Assembly (NCBI RefSeq): GCF_002907375.1 | Contig: NZ_MIYK01000020.1 | Coordinates: forward strand, 1-50,149 | Reading direction: 5' to 3' | Length of the DNA stretch: 50,149 nucleotides | Origin: Fructilactobacillus lindneri DSM 20690 = JCM 11027 | GTDB lineage: Bacteria > Bacillota > Bacilli > Lactobacillales > Lactobacillaceae | In this document: positions 28,155 to 36,605 of the stretch, piece by piece | Position numbering within the stretch: the stretch's first letter is position 1 | How the letters are laid out: every line of letters starts with the position of its first letter | Position numbers and translations under genes: made by a program | Notes under the pieces: model-generated | Told to the model about the DNA's origin: nothing | What the model saw: the letters and a program-made list of their open reading frames with translations, nothing else | Database searches by the model: none

Positions 28155-28970
28155 ATGGATATTAAAATCATCGCAATTGATGTAGATGGAACTTTATTAA
28201 ATGAAAAGAATGAACTAGCACAACCCACCATTGATGCAATTAAAAAGGCACGTGATAAAGGCATAAAAATTGTCATCTGTTCCGGTCGACCACTCACTGG
28301 TATTCGACCTTATTTAAAACCACTAGGAATTTCTGGGGATGATGAATATGTAATTGCATTTAATGGGGCTGTCGTTGAAACTGTTTCTGGTAAAATAATT
28401 GCTAAAATGGATGTCAGTTACGAAGACTTTTTAGAAGTTGAAATGATGTCTCGAGAAATCGGCATTCATTTCCAAATCGAAACGACTGACGGCATTTACG
28501 TAACTAATCGAAACATTAGTCCTTACAGTGTATTTGAAAGTCAGCTTGTCAGATTACCAATTAATTATCGAACTCCAGAAGAAATCACTCGTGAATTCGA
28601 TATTGCCAAATTAATGTACGTTGATGATAACGATAAGATTGTTGCAGCCAATCATGATTTACCAAAATCAATTAAAGAACGATTAAACGTTGTCCAAAGC
28701 ACCCCTGTTTTTCTAGAATTTATGAATAAAAAAGCTGGAAAAGGAAATGCTTTGAAAAATCTAACAGAAAAACTTGGATATACTACTAAAAATGTCATGG
28801 CAATTGGAGATCAAGAAAATGATCTCAGCATGTTAAAATATGCAGGCTTAGGTGTTGGTATGGGAAATGGAATTGATGATGTAAAAGAAGCAGCTCAATT
28901 CGTTACAAAAGACAATGCTGAAAATGGTGTTGCATATGCAATTAATAAGTTCGTAAATGATGCGGATTAA
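28155..28970 (+). CDS. Cof-type HAD-IIB sugar-phosphate phosphatase (YidA-like)
   Basis: The 271-residue protein shows HAD motif I DVDGTLL (nucleophile Asp9, acid Asp11), motif II ICSGRP, motif III Lys before GNALKNL, and motif IV GDQENDLSML near 217. The size and the C2-type cap fit the Cof/YidA subfamily, which dephosphorylates sugar phosphates or flavin nucleotides. The exact substrate cannot be called. It is translated from the HD-protein message, starting two bases after that stop codon. Confidence 0.9.
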   Translation: MDIKIIAIDVDGTLLNEKNELAQPTIDAIKKARDKGIKIVICSGRPLTGIRPYLKPLGISGDDEYVIAFNGAVVETVSGKIIAKMDVSYEDFLEVEMMSREIGIHFQIETTDGIYVTNRNISPYSVFESQLVRLPINYRTPEEITREFDIAKLMYVDDNDKIVAANHDLPKSIKERLNVVQSTPVFLEFMNKKAGKGNALKNLTEKLGYTTKNVMAIGDQENDLSMLKYAGLGVGMGNGIDDVKEAAQFVTKDNAENGVAYAINKFVNDAD

Positions 28971-28987
28971 TTAAAATAAGCAAAAAT

Positions 28988-29029
28988 AAAACGACTCTAG
29001 CTGTTTAAATGCAGCCAGAGTCGTTTTTT
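28988..29029. terminator. Bidirectional terminator between the HAD gene and prs
   Basis: ACGACTCTAGCTG and CAGCCAGAGTCGT form a long stem with A-run on one side and T-run on the other, so it can end both convergent units. Its edge overlaps the prs stop codon. Confidence 0.88.
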
Positions 29030-30035
29030 AATTTTTATCTTTATCAGTCTTCATTTTATCAGTTCCATAGTTGAAACGTGAATTAAATAATGGACTAACC
29101 GGACGATTTTGATCAATTCTTAAAATTGCATCACCGATTAATGGTGCTACTGAAATTTGCTTGATTTTAGCAATTTTTTTATCTTCTGGTAATTGGATTG
29201 AATCAGTAACAACTACTTGTTTGATTGGAGACTTTTCCAAACGTTCCGTTGCTGGTCCGGAAAGAACAGGATGGGTACAACATACATAGACTTCTGTGGC
29301 ACCAGCATCAATCAAAGCTTGAGCTCCTTGAGTAATGGTTCCGGCAGTATCAATCATATCATCAATCATGATTGCCCGTTTCCCCTTTACATCACCAATA
29401 ATGTTCATAATTTTAGCCACATTGGCCTTAGGACGTCGTTTGTCAATAATAGCAATCGGATCGCCTAAAAATTCTGCCATTGCTCTAGCCCTAGAAACTC
29501 CACCATGATCAGGTGATACTACCACTGCATCCTTTGCTAAGCCATTTTGTATGAAATAATCGGCTAATAGTGGAGCTCCCATCAAATGGTCAACTGGAAC
29601 GTCAAAGAATCCTTGAATTTGAGCAGCATGTAAATCAAGTGCCACCACTCGAGTGATTCCATCTGTTTGTAACATATCTGCTACTAACTTAGCCGTAATT
29701 GGCTCACGTGATCGTGCTTTACGATCCTGACGTGCATAACCATAATAAGGGATTACAACGTTAATGGTAGCAGCACTTGCCCGTCGCAAGGCATCTACCA
29801 TAATCAATAATTCCATCAAATTATCATTAACAGGTGCCGAAGTTGATTGGATAATATAAACATTATCTCCACGCACACTTTCATCAATATTAATCTTGAT
29901 TTCACCATCGCTAAAATGATCGACTGAAGCTTTTCCTAGCGGAATGCCAACATGTTTAGCAACTTTTTCAGCAAGTGGACGATTAGAATCTAATGAAAAA
30001 ATTTTCATTTTTGAATCTTGAGTTTTTGTAGCCAT
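29028..30035 (-). CDS. prs: Ribose-phosphate pyrophosphokinase
   Basis: Prs makes PRPP from ribose 5-phosphate and ATP, feeding purine, pyrimidine, NAD, His and Trp synthesis. The 335-residue product carries the N-terminal [10 protein letters not shown] loop, [17 protein letters not shown], the [11 protein letters not shown] flag region and the PRPP/ribose-phosphate loop [12 protein letters not shown]. It lies downstream of glmU as in Bacillus (gcaD-prs) and has its own consensus-like promoter. PRPP is also the effector of PurR, encoded two genes upstream. Confidence 0.97.
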   Translation of the reverse strand: MATKTQDSKMKIFSLDSNRPLAEKVAKHVGIPLGKASVDHFSDGEIKINIDESVRGDNVYIIQSTSAPVNDNLMELLIMVDALRRASAATINVVIPYYGYARQDRKARSREPITAKLVADMLQTDGITRVVALDLHAAQIQGFFDVPVDHLMGAPLLADYFIQNGLAKDAVVVSPDHGGVSRARAMAEFLGDPIAIIDKRRPKANVAKIMNIIGDVKGKRAIMIDDMIDTAGTITQGAQALIDAGATEVYVCCTHPVLSGPATERLEKSPIKQVVVTDSIQLPEDKKIAKIKQISVAPLIGDAILRIDQNRPVSPLFNSRFNYGTDKMKTDKDKN

Positions 30036-30072
30036 AATATCCCCCGTTGGTTATTTGTCCTATCTGAATTTA

Positions 30073-30101
30073 ATTATATTATGCCTTTGCTATTTCAGCA
30101 A
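30073..30101 (-). promoter_or_regulatory. prs promoter
   Basis: On the minus strand TTGCTG (30096-30101) and TATAAT (30073-30078) are 17 bp apart in the glmU-prs gap, so prs need not depend on the purR-glmU transcript. A TTTGCT/AGCAAA inverted repeat spans the -35. Confidence 0.7.
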
Positions 30102-30107
30102 ATCGAA

Positions 30108-31487
30108 TTATTCAGCACCATTAAACGGAAGTTTTTGATAATAATCCGTTTTATTAGTTTGACGAGTTCGGGCAATTGCCATGTCGTATTGCTGGACATC
30201 ATCGGTAATGGTTGAACCTGCTGCAATAAAGGAATGATCGGCAATTTTTACTGGCGCAATTAGATTTGCATTGCTTCCAATAAAGGTATCGTCTCCAACA
30301 ATGGTTTCGTGTTTATGTTTACCATCATAATTAGCAAAGATCACCCCGCAGCCGATATTAATATTCTTACCTAATTTGGCATTCCCAACGTAGGTTAAAT
30401 GCCCCATCTTTGTTCCTTTACCAATCTCAGCTTGTTTCACTTCACAAAAGTTACCAATATGAACATTTTTCCCAATTTTAGATCCCGGACGCAAATGACT
30501 ATTAGGTCCAATATTGGAATTTTCCATCATCTCTGAATTTTCAATATTAGATGAAGTCACAGTTACTCCATCATGAATAATACTCCCTGAAACCTTTGAA
30601 TTAGCTCCAATTACACAGTCGTTACCAATCTTGGTTCCGTTTTGTAATTGGACTCCTGTTTCAATAATTGTATCTTTTCCAATCTCAATTCCATCGTCAA
30701 TGTAAGTTGCATCTGGGTTAATAATGGTAACTCCATTATTCATGTGATATTCATTAATTCGACGCTGCATTACTTTAGTAGCCGCAGCTTGTGCAACCCG
30801 AGTATTAACTCCCATTGACTCATCAAAATCGTCCATTTTATAAGCTGCAATTGTTCCGCCTTGTTGTTTCAATACTTCAATTGCATCAGTTAAATAATAC
30901 TCCCCCTGAGCATTTTGATTATTTATTTGATGTAAGGCTTTAAACAACTGCTGATTGTCAAAAACATAAACTCCCGTATTAATCTCGTGAATTGCTTTTT
31001 CTTCACTATTAGCATCTTTTTGTTCTACAATTTTTTCCACAATACCCAGATCATTTCTGACAATGCGGCCATAACCAGTTGGATTAGGTGCTTGAGAAGT
31101 TAAAATTGTTGCCGTTGCTTTTTTATCTTCGTGATAAGCAAAAAGTTTTTTTAAAGTTTCTGCAGTAAATAACGGTGTATCACCACTAATTACTAATGTA
31201 GTTCCATCAGAATCTTTTAATAAATCTTCTGCCCGTAAAACTGCATCACCTGTCCCTAATTGTTGGTCTTGAACTACATATTCAGTTTGATTACCAAGTT
31301 CAGCTTCAACATCAGCGGCTCCAAAACCAACTACCGTTACAATTTGGGTCATATTTAACTTAGTAACTTGACTTAAAACATGACTAACCATTGATTTACC
31401 ACAAATTTGATGTAATACCTTGTATAATTTTGATTTCATTCTGCTTCCTTTACCGGCAGCTAAAATGATTGTATTTTTTTCACCCAT
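30108..31487 (-). CDS. glmU: Bifunctional UDP-GlcNAc pyrophosphorylase / GlcN-1-P acetyltransferase
   Basis: GlmU makes UDP-N-acetylglucosamine, the MurA substrate. The 459-residue product has an N-terminal uridylyltransferase domain ([18 protein letters not shown], then GTGDAVLRA) and, from about 250, a left-handed beta-helix of hexapeptide repeats for acetyl transfer, ending in the family's Thr-rich [14 protein letters not shown] region. Its ribosome site overlaps the purR stop codon. The purR-glmU-prs order is the Bacillus one. Confidence 0.97.
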   Translation of the reverse strand: MGEKNTIILAAGKGSRMKSKLYKVLHQICGKSMVSHVLSQVTKLNMTQIVTVVGFGAADVEAELGNQTEYVVQDQQLGTGDAVLRAEDLLKDSDGTTLVISGDTPLFTAETLKKLFAYHEDKKATATILTSQAPNPTGYGRIVRNDLGIVEKIVEQKDANSEEKAIHEINTGVYVFDNQQLFKALHQINNQNAQGEYYLTDAIEVLKQQGGTIAAYKMDDFDESMGVNTRVAQAAATKVMQRRINEYHMNNGVTIINPDATYIDDGIEIGKDTIIETGVQLQNGTKIGNDCVIGANSKVSGSIIHDGVTVTSSNIENSEMMENSNIGPNSHLRPGSKIGKNVHIGNFCEVKQAEIGKGTKMGHLTYVGNAKLGKNINIGCGVIFANYDGKHKHETIVGDDTFIGSNANLIAPVKIADHSFIAAGSTITDDVQQYDMAIARTRQTNKTDYYQKLPFNGAE

Positions 31488-31496
31488 TCCAATCTC

Positions 31497-32327
31497 CTAT
31501 TTTGCACTTCCAAAGATTTTTTCGTCATAATTACCCTTAGTAATTCTCATGTCGCCATCTGGTTCATTTTCCATTTTAACTAATGAAGTATAATTACCAA
31601 ATTCTTGACTATTACTGTATGCTCCTTCAGCAAAGAACGTACTACCAACTAAATTACAATTAAATTCTTCAATCAAGGATGTTAAACCGTTAATCGTTCC
31701 ACCACCATGAATGAAATCATCAACAATTAAAACATTTGAATTTTCAGCAAGACTTCTTTTAGAAATCGTCATGCGTTTGATTTTTTTACTTGATCCAGAA
31801 ACATAGTTTACACTCACCGTTGATCCTTCAGTGATATTAGAATCATGGCGGGCAATTACTAACGGAACATTTAAGTATGAAGAAGCAGCCTGCGCAATCG
31901 GAATTCCTCGGGTAGCCACAGTCAAAACAGCATCTACTCTTTGGTTTAAATATTGAGTTACGATGATTCTACCTAAGAAGCGTAATTTTTCCGGGTCACC
32001 CAAAATATCAGACATATAAACATAGCCACCGGGGAGGAGTCTCTGACTATTATTCAAGATTTCAATTACCTCAGACATGAACTCATCTGCAGCTTCTTTT
32101 AAAATATAGGGAATATATTTTGCACCTCCAGAAGCACCTGGAACTGTTTCAACTAACCCGATTCCACGTTCTTGAAATGTTTTCTTTACAATCGTTAAAT
32201 CCTCGCTAATTGAAGATTTAGCAGAATCATAACGTTTTGCAAAAAAAGTCAATGGAATTAAGGTATGTGGACGATTCAATAAATAATCTGTCATATCAAC
32301 TAATCGTTCACTTCGTTTGATTTTCAT
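31497..32327 (-). CDS. purR: Purine operon repressor PurR
   Basis: PurR represses purine synthesis genes; PRPP releases it from DNA. The start is ATG at 32327 behind GAGGTGA, giving 276 residues; an upstream in-frame TTG at 32357 lacks a ribosome site. An N-terminal winged helix (RSERLVDMTDYLLNRP...) is fused to a phosphoribosyltransferase-like domain with the PRPP motif VDDFIHGGGT near 195. A PurBox lies in its own promoter region, pointing to autoregulation. Gram-positive PurR is unrelated to the LacI-type E. coli PurR. Confidence 0.95.
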   Translation of the reverse strand: MKIKRSERLVDMTDYLLNRPHTLIPLTFFAKRYDSAKSSISEDLTIVKKTFQERGIGLVETVPGASGGAKYIPYILKEAADEFMSEVIEILNNSQRLLPGGYVYMSDILGDPEKLRFLGRIIVTQYLNQRVDAVLTVATRGIPIAQAASSYLNVPLVIARHDSNITEGSTVSVNYVSGSSKKIKRMTISKRSLAENSNVLIVDDFIHGGGTINGLTSLIEEFNCNLVGSTFFAEGAYSNSQEFGNYTSLVKMENEPDGDMRITKGNYDEKIFGSAK

Positions 32328-32373
32328 ACTTTCACCTCGTAATTTATTTGCACTCAACTAAAATTTTAGCATA

Positions 32374-32386
32374 AATGTTCGGATTT
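32374..32386 (-). promoter_or_regulatory. PurBox upstream of purR
   Basis: On the minus strand AAATCCGAACATT matches the Gram-positive PurBox core (A-W-W-W-CCGAAC-W-W-T). It lies about 50 bp before the purR start, partly overlapping the likely promoter (an extended TGCTAAAAT just downstream). A second clear box in inverted orientation is not visible. Confidence 0.65.
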
Positions 32387-32411
32387 TACGTCAAATTAAC
32401 GCAAAATTAAC

Positions 32412-32446
32412 AAAAAAGGAGAGATAAATTTTCACTTATCTCTCCT
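32412..32446 (-). terminator. Terminator after the ABC permease gene
   Basis: On the minus strand GGAGAGATAA and TTATCTCTCC form a perfect ten-pair stem with a T-run. Confidence 0.92.
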
Positions 32447-32474
32447 ACTGTTTCAGATTAATTTTTTTGTCTGC

Positions 32475-33269
32475 TTAATTTTGCATAATCCGATTAAAAC
32501 CTAAGGCAGCAAAATAAATACTACATTCAATCGTAGCAATGAAAAAACTGACTGGCCAATTAGTAATATAACCTAAATATAGTCCAAGCCAAACTCCAAT
32601 CAGTCCAAAGACGACTGCTAAAGCAATCATTTTACTAACGGAATGGGAAAAATATTTTGCACTGGCTGCTGGCAGTGTTAATAAAATAAAAATCAATAAT
32701 GCTCCTACAATCTGAGCTGCTACCGAAACACTCAAAGCCAGCAACACCAAGAAGATAATTGAAATCAATCCACTATTTACATGTTGAGCTTTTGCCCCAA
32801 CTGGATCAAACGAATCAAATTTCAAATTTCGGTAAATTACCAAAAGAACTAATAAAACAATCACAGATAATATTACCATCTGATTAACATCACTCTGACT
32901 AATCCCTACAACACTTCCAAATAAAATATTAGTAGCATAACTGGCACTTTTATTTGATAAAGCTAAAAACAAGACCCCTAAACCAATAAATAATCCAGAA
33001 ATTGCACTAATTGAATTTTCTCGTCTTGAAGACTTCGTTCCCATTTTACCAACTAATATTGAACTAATAACAGTAAAAATAAGCATCCCGTTTAACGGCG
33101 TAATCCCAATAAACATCCCAAATGACGCACCCGCAAAACCAATTTCCGATAAAGTATGCGTTAAAAAGGGCATATTTCGAGAAACTACAAATACTCCAAC
33201 AAATCCACAAACAATTGCAATAATTGTACTAGCAACGTAAGCATTGCGCATAAATTCAAAACTAAACAT
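32475..33269 (-). CDS. ABC-3 family metal transporter permease (ZnuB/MntB-like)
   Basis: This is the membrane subunit of a metal-importing ABC transporter of the zinc/manganese class. The start is ATG at 33269, five bases after AAGGAGG and overlapping the ATPase stop by eight bases; the protein is 264 residues. Hydrophobic segments fill most of it (about eight), with the family motifs HTLSEIGFAGASFG near the N terminus and QIVGALLIFILLTLPAASA in the second half. Zinc and manganese cannot be told apart from sequence. No solute-binding protein gene is adjacent. Confidence 0.9.
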   Translation of the reverse strand: MFSFEFMRNAYVASTIIAIVCGFVGVFVVSRNMPFLTHTLSEIGFAGASFGMFIGITPLNGMLIFTVISSILVGKMGTKSSRRENSISAISGLFIGLGVLFLALSNKSASYATNILFGSVVGISQSDVNQMVILSVIVLLVLLVIYRNLKFDSFDPVGAKAQHVNSGLISIIFLVLLALSVSVAAQIVGALLIFILLTLPAASAKYFSHSVSKMIALAVVFGLIGVWLGLYLGYITNWPVSFFIATIECSIYFAALGFNRIMQN

Positions 33270-33957
33270 GTTGTCCTCCTTCATAATCAGCAACTTGTAA
33301 CTGATCAATCGGACCAACCTCGTACCCATTTGGTTGCAATAATAAATATTCATCAGAAAATTGCTTAGCTAAGGGAATATCATGAGTAACAAATAACACG
33401 GTTACTCCCGTATCAACATTCAATTTTTTTACTAACCGTAATAAATTTTCCTTTGATATTGGATCTAAGCTAGCAGTTGATTCATCTAAAATCAGTAAAT
33501 CAGGACGAACTGCCAATGCTTGTGCTAAATAAGCACGCTGCTTTTCCCCTCCAGATGCACGACCTAAGGGCTCATTAGCGATTTTTTCTAAATCTGTTTC
33601 TTGTAAAACCAGTTTTAATTGTTGGCGTTCCTGACGACTCAGCCAGGGTAATTTATAACCACTAAAGCTTAATGCCACAAAATTTTTCACTGACAACGGA
33701 TATTCATCATCAATGTTGCGAAATTGAGGAACATAACCAATCCGAATCGACTTACGGTTCGGAAAAAATTTAATTGTTCCATGAGTTGGTTTTAATTGAC
33801 CTAAGATAATTCGAACTAAAGTCGTTTTCCCAACTCCATTTTCCCCAACGACACTCAAAAAACTTCCTCGTTTTAATTTAAAACTAAGATTATTTAAAAT
33901 CTTTTTTTCAGAAAATTCTTCCCATAAATCATGAGTTTCTAAAATTAAATCACTCAT
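33262..33957 (-). CDS. ABC transporter ATP-binding protein, metal type (ZnuC-like)
   Basis: The 231-residue ATPase has Walker A GENGVGKT (38-45), a Q-loop (YVPQFRN), the signature ASGGEKQR near 137 (Ala for the usual Leu), Walker B LLILDEST and a switch His in FVTHD. Similarity to ZnuC/AdcC proteins and the coupled ABC-3 permease point to zinc or manganese import. The start is ATG behind AAGGAG. It lies after the veg terminator and forms a two-gene unit with the permease. Confidence 0.9.
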   Translation of the reverse strand: MSDLILETHDLWEEFSEKKILNNLSFKLKRGSFLSVVGENGVGKTTLVRIILGQLKPTHGTIKFFPNRKSIRIGYVPQFRNIDDEYPLSVKNFVALSFSGYKLPWLSRQERQQLKLVLQETDLEKIANEPLGRASGGEKQRAYLAQALAVRPDLLILDESTASLDPISKENLLRLVKKLNVDTGVTVLFVTHDIPLAKQFSDEYLLLQPNGYEVGPIDQLQVADYEGGQHV

Positions 33958-33988
33958 TAAATACTCCTTTAGCTGTCTAATTTAAAAT

Positions 33989-34013
33989 AAAAAAAAGACT
34001 TCACGGTCCTTTA
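33989..34013 (-). terminator. Terminator after veg
   Basis: On the minus strand AAAGGAC and GTCTTTT pair (one G-U) around a six-base loop, followed by a T-run. Confidence 0.75.
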
Positions 34014-34023
34014 AATTTTATGT

Positions 34024-34254
34024 TTAAATAAATGTTACCTGAATATCTTCAGTTAAAATCTTAGTATACGTAAAAGAAGCATGTGCAGGTTGTTCGCTTG
34101 AATCTAGATCAATAATAAATACAGCTGGAAATGCTTCTGAAAGTACTCCACCATATTCATTAGTTCTTTTTCGACCGGCTTGTTCAATGACCTTAATGTC
34201 ACTGCCCAGGTTCTCTTTAATCCAGCTCTTAATATCTGGCAAATTCATTTGCAT
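34024..34254 (-). CDS. veg: Veg family protein
   Basis: This is a 76-residue small basic-to-neutral protein with a predicted SH3-like beta fold. GRKRTNEYGGVLSEAFPAVFIIDLD and SFTYTKILTEDIQVTF align by eye with B. subtilis Veg ([25 protein letters not shown]). Veg is abundant in vegetative cells and has been linked to biofilm formation; its molecular action is unknown. Position next to rsmA is conserved. It has its own strong promoter and terminator. Confidence 0.92.
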   Translation of the reverse strand: MQMNLPDIKSWIKENLGSDIKVIEQAGRKRTNEYGGVLSEAFPAVFIIDLDSSEQPAHASFTYTKILTEDIQVTFI

Positions 34255-34277
34255 TGCAAATCACCTCGCATACAATC

Positions 34278-34306
34278 ATTATACCACGAAACACCTGGAA
34301 TGTAAA
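34278..34306 (-). promoter_or_regulatory. Strong veg promoter
   Basis: On the minus strand TTTACA (34301-34306) and TATAAT (34278-34283) are 17 bp apart with TGG before the -10 (extended). The B. subtilis veg promoter is also known to be very strong. Confidence 0.85.
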
Positions 34307-34322
34307 GCGACTTGTAAACGTA

Positions 34323-35213
34323 CTATCCTAATAGGCCTGCCTTGTGAAAGGCATTAGTCATTTCAACAAACTGGTCAACCGTTAAACCTTGTGGACGAAC
34401 CGTTGGTTTGATTTTTAATTCAGTTAAAACTACAATGATTTTTTCTTTTATTTCAGGCTTTTTGCCAAAGATTCCCTGCAAATTATTCCATAAGGTTTTT
34501 CTACGATGCATAAAACATCCGTGCACAAATCCAAAAAAGACTTGTTCATTATAAGCAACTTGCTTTTTAGCTTTTCTCGGAGTCAATTTGACTACTGCAG
34601 AATCAACTTTTGGTGCTGGAATAAACGACTTATGTGATACTTCAAGTGCAATTTCAGCATCATCTAAATATTGAGTAATTACACTTAGAGCACCATAATC
34701 ATGTGAATCTGGTTTAGCACAAATTCGCTGAGCCACTTCTTGTTGCATCATCAAAACCACTGCTTCATATTCAACATTTCCCTTTAGAATGCTCATCAAA
34801 ATGGGTTTGGTAATGTAATAAGGTAAATTAGCAACTATTTTCAAATGATGTTTTCCATCAAAATTTTCTGCGATTAATTCTGGTAAATTAGCCTGCAAAA
34901 AGTCTTGGTTAACCACTTTAACGTTGTGATATTGCTCAAGTGTTTCAGCTAAAATCGGAAGCAGATTTGAATCAATTTCAAATGCTAACACTTGATGAGC
35001 ACTTTTAGCAATTTGTTCAGTTAACGCCCCAATTCCTGGTCCAATTTCAATCACATCGTCAGCTTCGGTAATATCAGCTGCTGCTACAATCCCATGTAAA
35101 ACAGATAAATCATCTAAAAAGTTTTGTCCCAAACTTTTTTTAGCACTCAAACGATAACGATTTAAAATCGCCATTGTTCTAGTTTTACTTCCTATTTCTG
35201 GAGTTTCATTCAT
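34323..35213 (-). CDS. rsmA: 16S rRNA dimethyladenosine transferase
   Basis: RsmA (KsgA) dimethylates A1518 and A1519 of 16S rRNA late in 30S assembly. The start is ATG at 35213, seven bases after GAGGAG; an in-frame upstream ATG lies inside rnmV. The 296-residue protein has SLGQNFLDD, the SAM loop VIEIGPGIGALTEQ, and NLPYYITKPILM with catalytic NLPY. It starts one base after the rnmV stop, the conserved Firmicute pairing. Confidence 0.96.
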   Translation of the reverse strand: MNETPEIGSKTRTMAILNRYRLSAKKSLGQNFLDDLSVLHGIVAAADITEADDVIEIGPGIGALTEQIAKSAHQVLAFEIDSNLLPILAETLEQYHNVKVVNQDFLQANLPELIAENFDGKHHLKIVANLPYYITKPILMSILKGNVEYEAVVLMMQQEVAQRICAKPDSHDYGALSVITQYLDDAEIALEVSHKSFIPAPKVDSAVVKLTPRKAKKQVAYNEQVFFGFVHGCFMHRRKTLWNNLQGIFGKKPEIKEKIIVVLTELKIKPTVRPQGLTVDQFVEMTNAFHKAGLLG

Positions 35214-35214
35214 C

Positions 35215-35772
35215 TTATCTCTCCTCATCAATTTTACTTAATGCATCATTGAATTCAGCTTTTGTAATTCCAAACATCCGTAATCGTCGTTGTAACTGTT
35301 TAGCATTCACATAACCTAAATGTAACAATTCACCTAGTTTTAAGCGCCGTTCTTTAGCATCATGACTACCAACTAAGTTTGCATCAATTAGTTCTTGTTT
35401 GGTAATTATCTCAGGATTAGTATCGCTTTCTGTGTAAACTTCTTTTAAAGCCTCCCTGATTGCTTGCGGGGAAGCATGTTCAACGCCCAAAGATCCTCGA
35501 GGAGTATCAGGAACAGTATCGTGCTTATTTAAAAAAGCATGTTTTGCTTCTGGAATTTCGTCTGCAATAATCCGTCTGATTTTTTCTCCGGAAAAATCAG
35601 GATCCGTAAATACAATTACTCCGCGAGTTTGAGCTAACTGGTCAATCAATGCGAGTGTCTCGTCAGAAATAGCAGATCCGCGAGTTTCAATCGTATCAGC
35701 ATCCACGGCTCGTTGAATTCTTTCTGTATCAGATTTCCCTTCAACTACCAATACTTCTTTAATTCTTTTCAT
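35215..35772 (-). CDS. rnmV: Ribonuclease M5
   Basis: RNase M5 matures 5S rRNA in low-GC Gram-positives. The 185-residue product has an N-terminal Toprim domain with VVEGKSDTERI (Glu11) and FTDPDFSGEKIRR (Asp pair near 58-60), and a C-terminal region that binds ribosomal protein L18 and 5S precursor. A 5S gene is encoded at the right end of this window. It abuts tatD without a gap and precedes rsmA. Confidence 0.95.
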   Translation of the reverse strand: MKRIKEVLVVEGKSDTERIQRAVDADTIETRGSAISDETLALIDQLAQTRGVIVFTDPDFSGEKIRRIIADEIPEAKHAFLNKHDTVPDTPRGSLGVEHASPQAIREALKEVYTESDTNPEIITKQELIDANLVGSHDAKERRLKLGELLHLGYVNAKQLQRRLRMFGITKAEFNDALSKIDEER

Positions 35773-36546
35773 TTATTCATCCAATCCAAAAATTCGATTT
35801 GTATTTGTATAAGTCGCCTGAGCAATTTCATCTGGATTTACATCCTTAAAACGAGCCACAGCTTCTAATGTGTATAGCGTATAAGCAGGCTCGTTTTGAT
35901 GCCCTCTTAATGGTTCCGGAGCTAAATAAGGTGCATCTGTTTCAACCAAAATTCGATCCATTGGAGTTTGTCGAGCAGCTTCATGAACTTCCTTCGTTTT
36001 TTTAAAACTAACAACACCGCTATATGATAAATCCATCCCTAAGTCTAAAAACTTCTTCATCCATTCCACATCACCATTGAAACTATGAATAATTCCTCCG
36101 ACATCCTCAATATGTTCATCTTTCAAAATTCGATAAGTATCTTCAAAAGCGTCCCGATTATGAACTGAGATTGGAAGATGCATGTTTTTAGCAATTTGAA
36201 TTTGGCGCCTAAAAACGTGCTCCTGAGTTTGCTTAGAAGTATTTTGCTGATGCAAATCCATTCCAATTTCACCTAACGCCACAACTTGTGAATCATCAAG
36301 CTGTTTTTGCAAAAGTTCTTCTGCTGCTTTGTCATAATGGTTAGCATCTTCTGGATGCCAGCCAACAATCGCAGACATTTCGGGATACTCATGTGCTAAT
36401 TTGATAGCTCGTTCATTTAATTGGGTATTAGAGCCAACATTTGCCATTCTTACTACCCCAAGTCTTTTAGCATGTTCTACATAATCTGAAACCTCATTAC
36501 CAAAAGTTTTATCATTTAAATGAGTATGTGAATCAAAAATTTTCAT
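35773..36546 (-). CDS. TatD-family metal-dependent deoxyribonuclease
   Basis: This 257-residue TIM-barrel hydrolase has the TatD metal ligands: DSHTHLN at residues 5-11 (His7, His9), GEIGMDLH with Glu near 93, a His in SVHNRDA, IHSFNGD, and LVETDAPYLAPEP near the C terminus. TatD enzymes are 3'-exonucleases active in DNA repair and nucleic-acid turnover. The gene (yabD in B. subtilis) keeps its place between metG and rnmV. Start ATG behind AGGAG. Confidence 0.94.
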   Translation of the reverse strand: MKIFDSHTHLNDKTFGNEVSDYVEHAKRLGVVRMANVGSNTQLNERAIKLAHEYPEMSAIVGWHPEDANHYDKAAEELLQKQLDDSQVVALGEIGMDLHQQNTSKQTQEHVFRRQIQIAKNMHLPISVHNRDAFEDTYRILKDEHIEDVGGIIHSFNGDVEWMKKFLDLGMDLSYSGVVSFKKTKEVHEAARQTPMDRILVETDAPYLAPEPLRGHQNEPAYTLYTLEAVARFKDVNPDEIAQATYTNTNRIFGLDE

Positions 36547-36564
36547 TTTCAGCTCCTATTAACT

Positions 36565-36599
36565 AAAAAAGTTCCACCAATCATAGATTAGTGAAACTA
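36565..36599 (-). terminator. Terminator after metG
   Basis: On the minus strand AGTTTCACTAAT and ATTGGTGGAACT pair through 12 positions including G-U pairs, followed by six T. Confidence 0.85.
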
Positions 36600-36605
36600 G
36601 ATTGA

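Noticed and set aside
32328-32357. TTG start adding 10 residues to PurR, and a 13-base TTGAGTGCAAATA shared with position 19266
   Set aside because: ATG at 32327 has a clear ribosome site. A 13-base match in 50 kb of AT-rich DNA is expected by chance.
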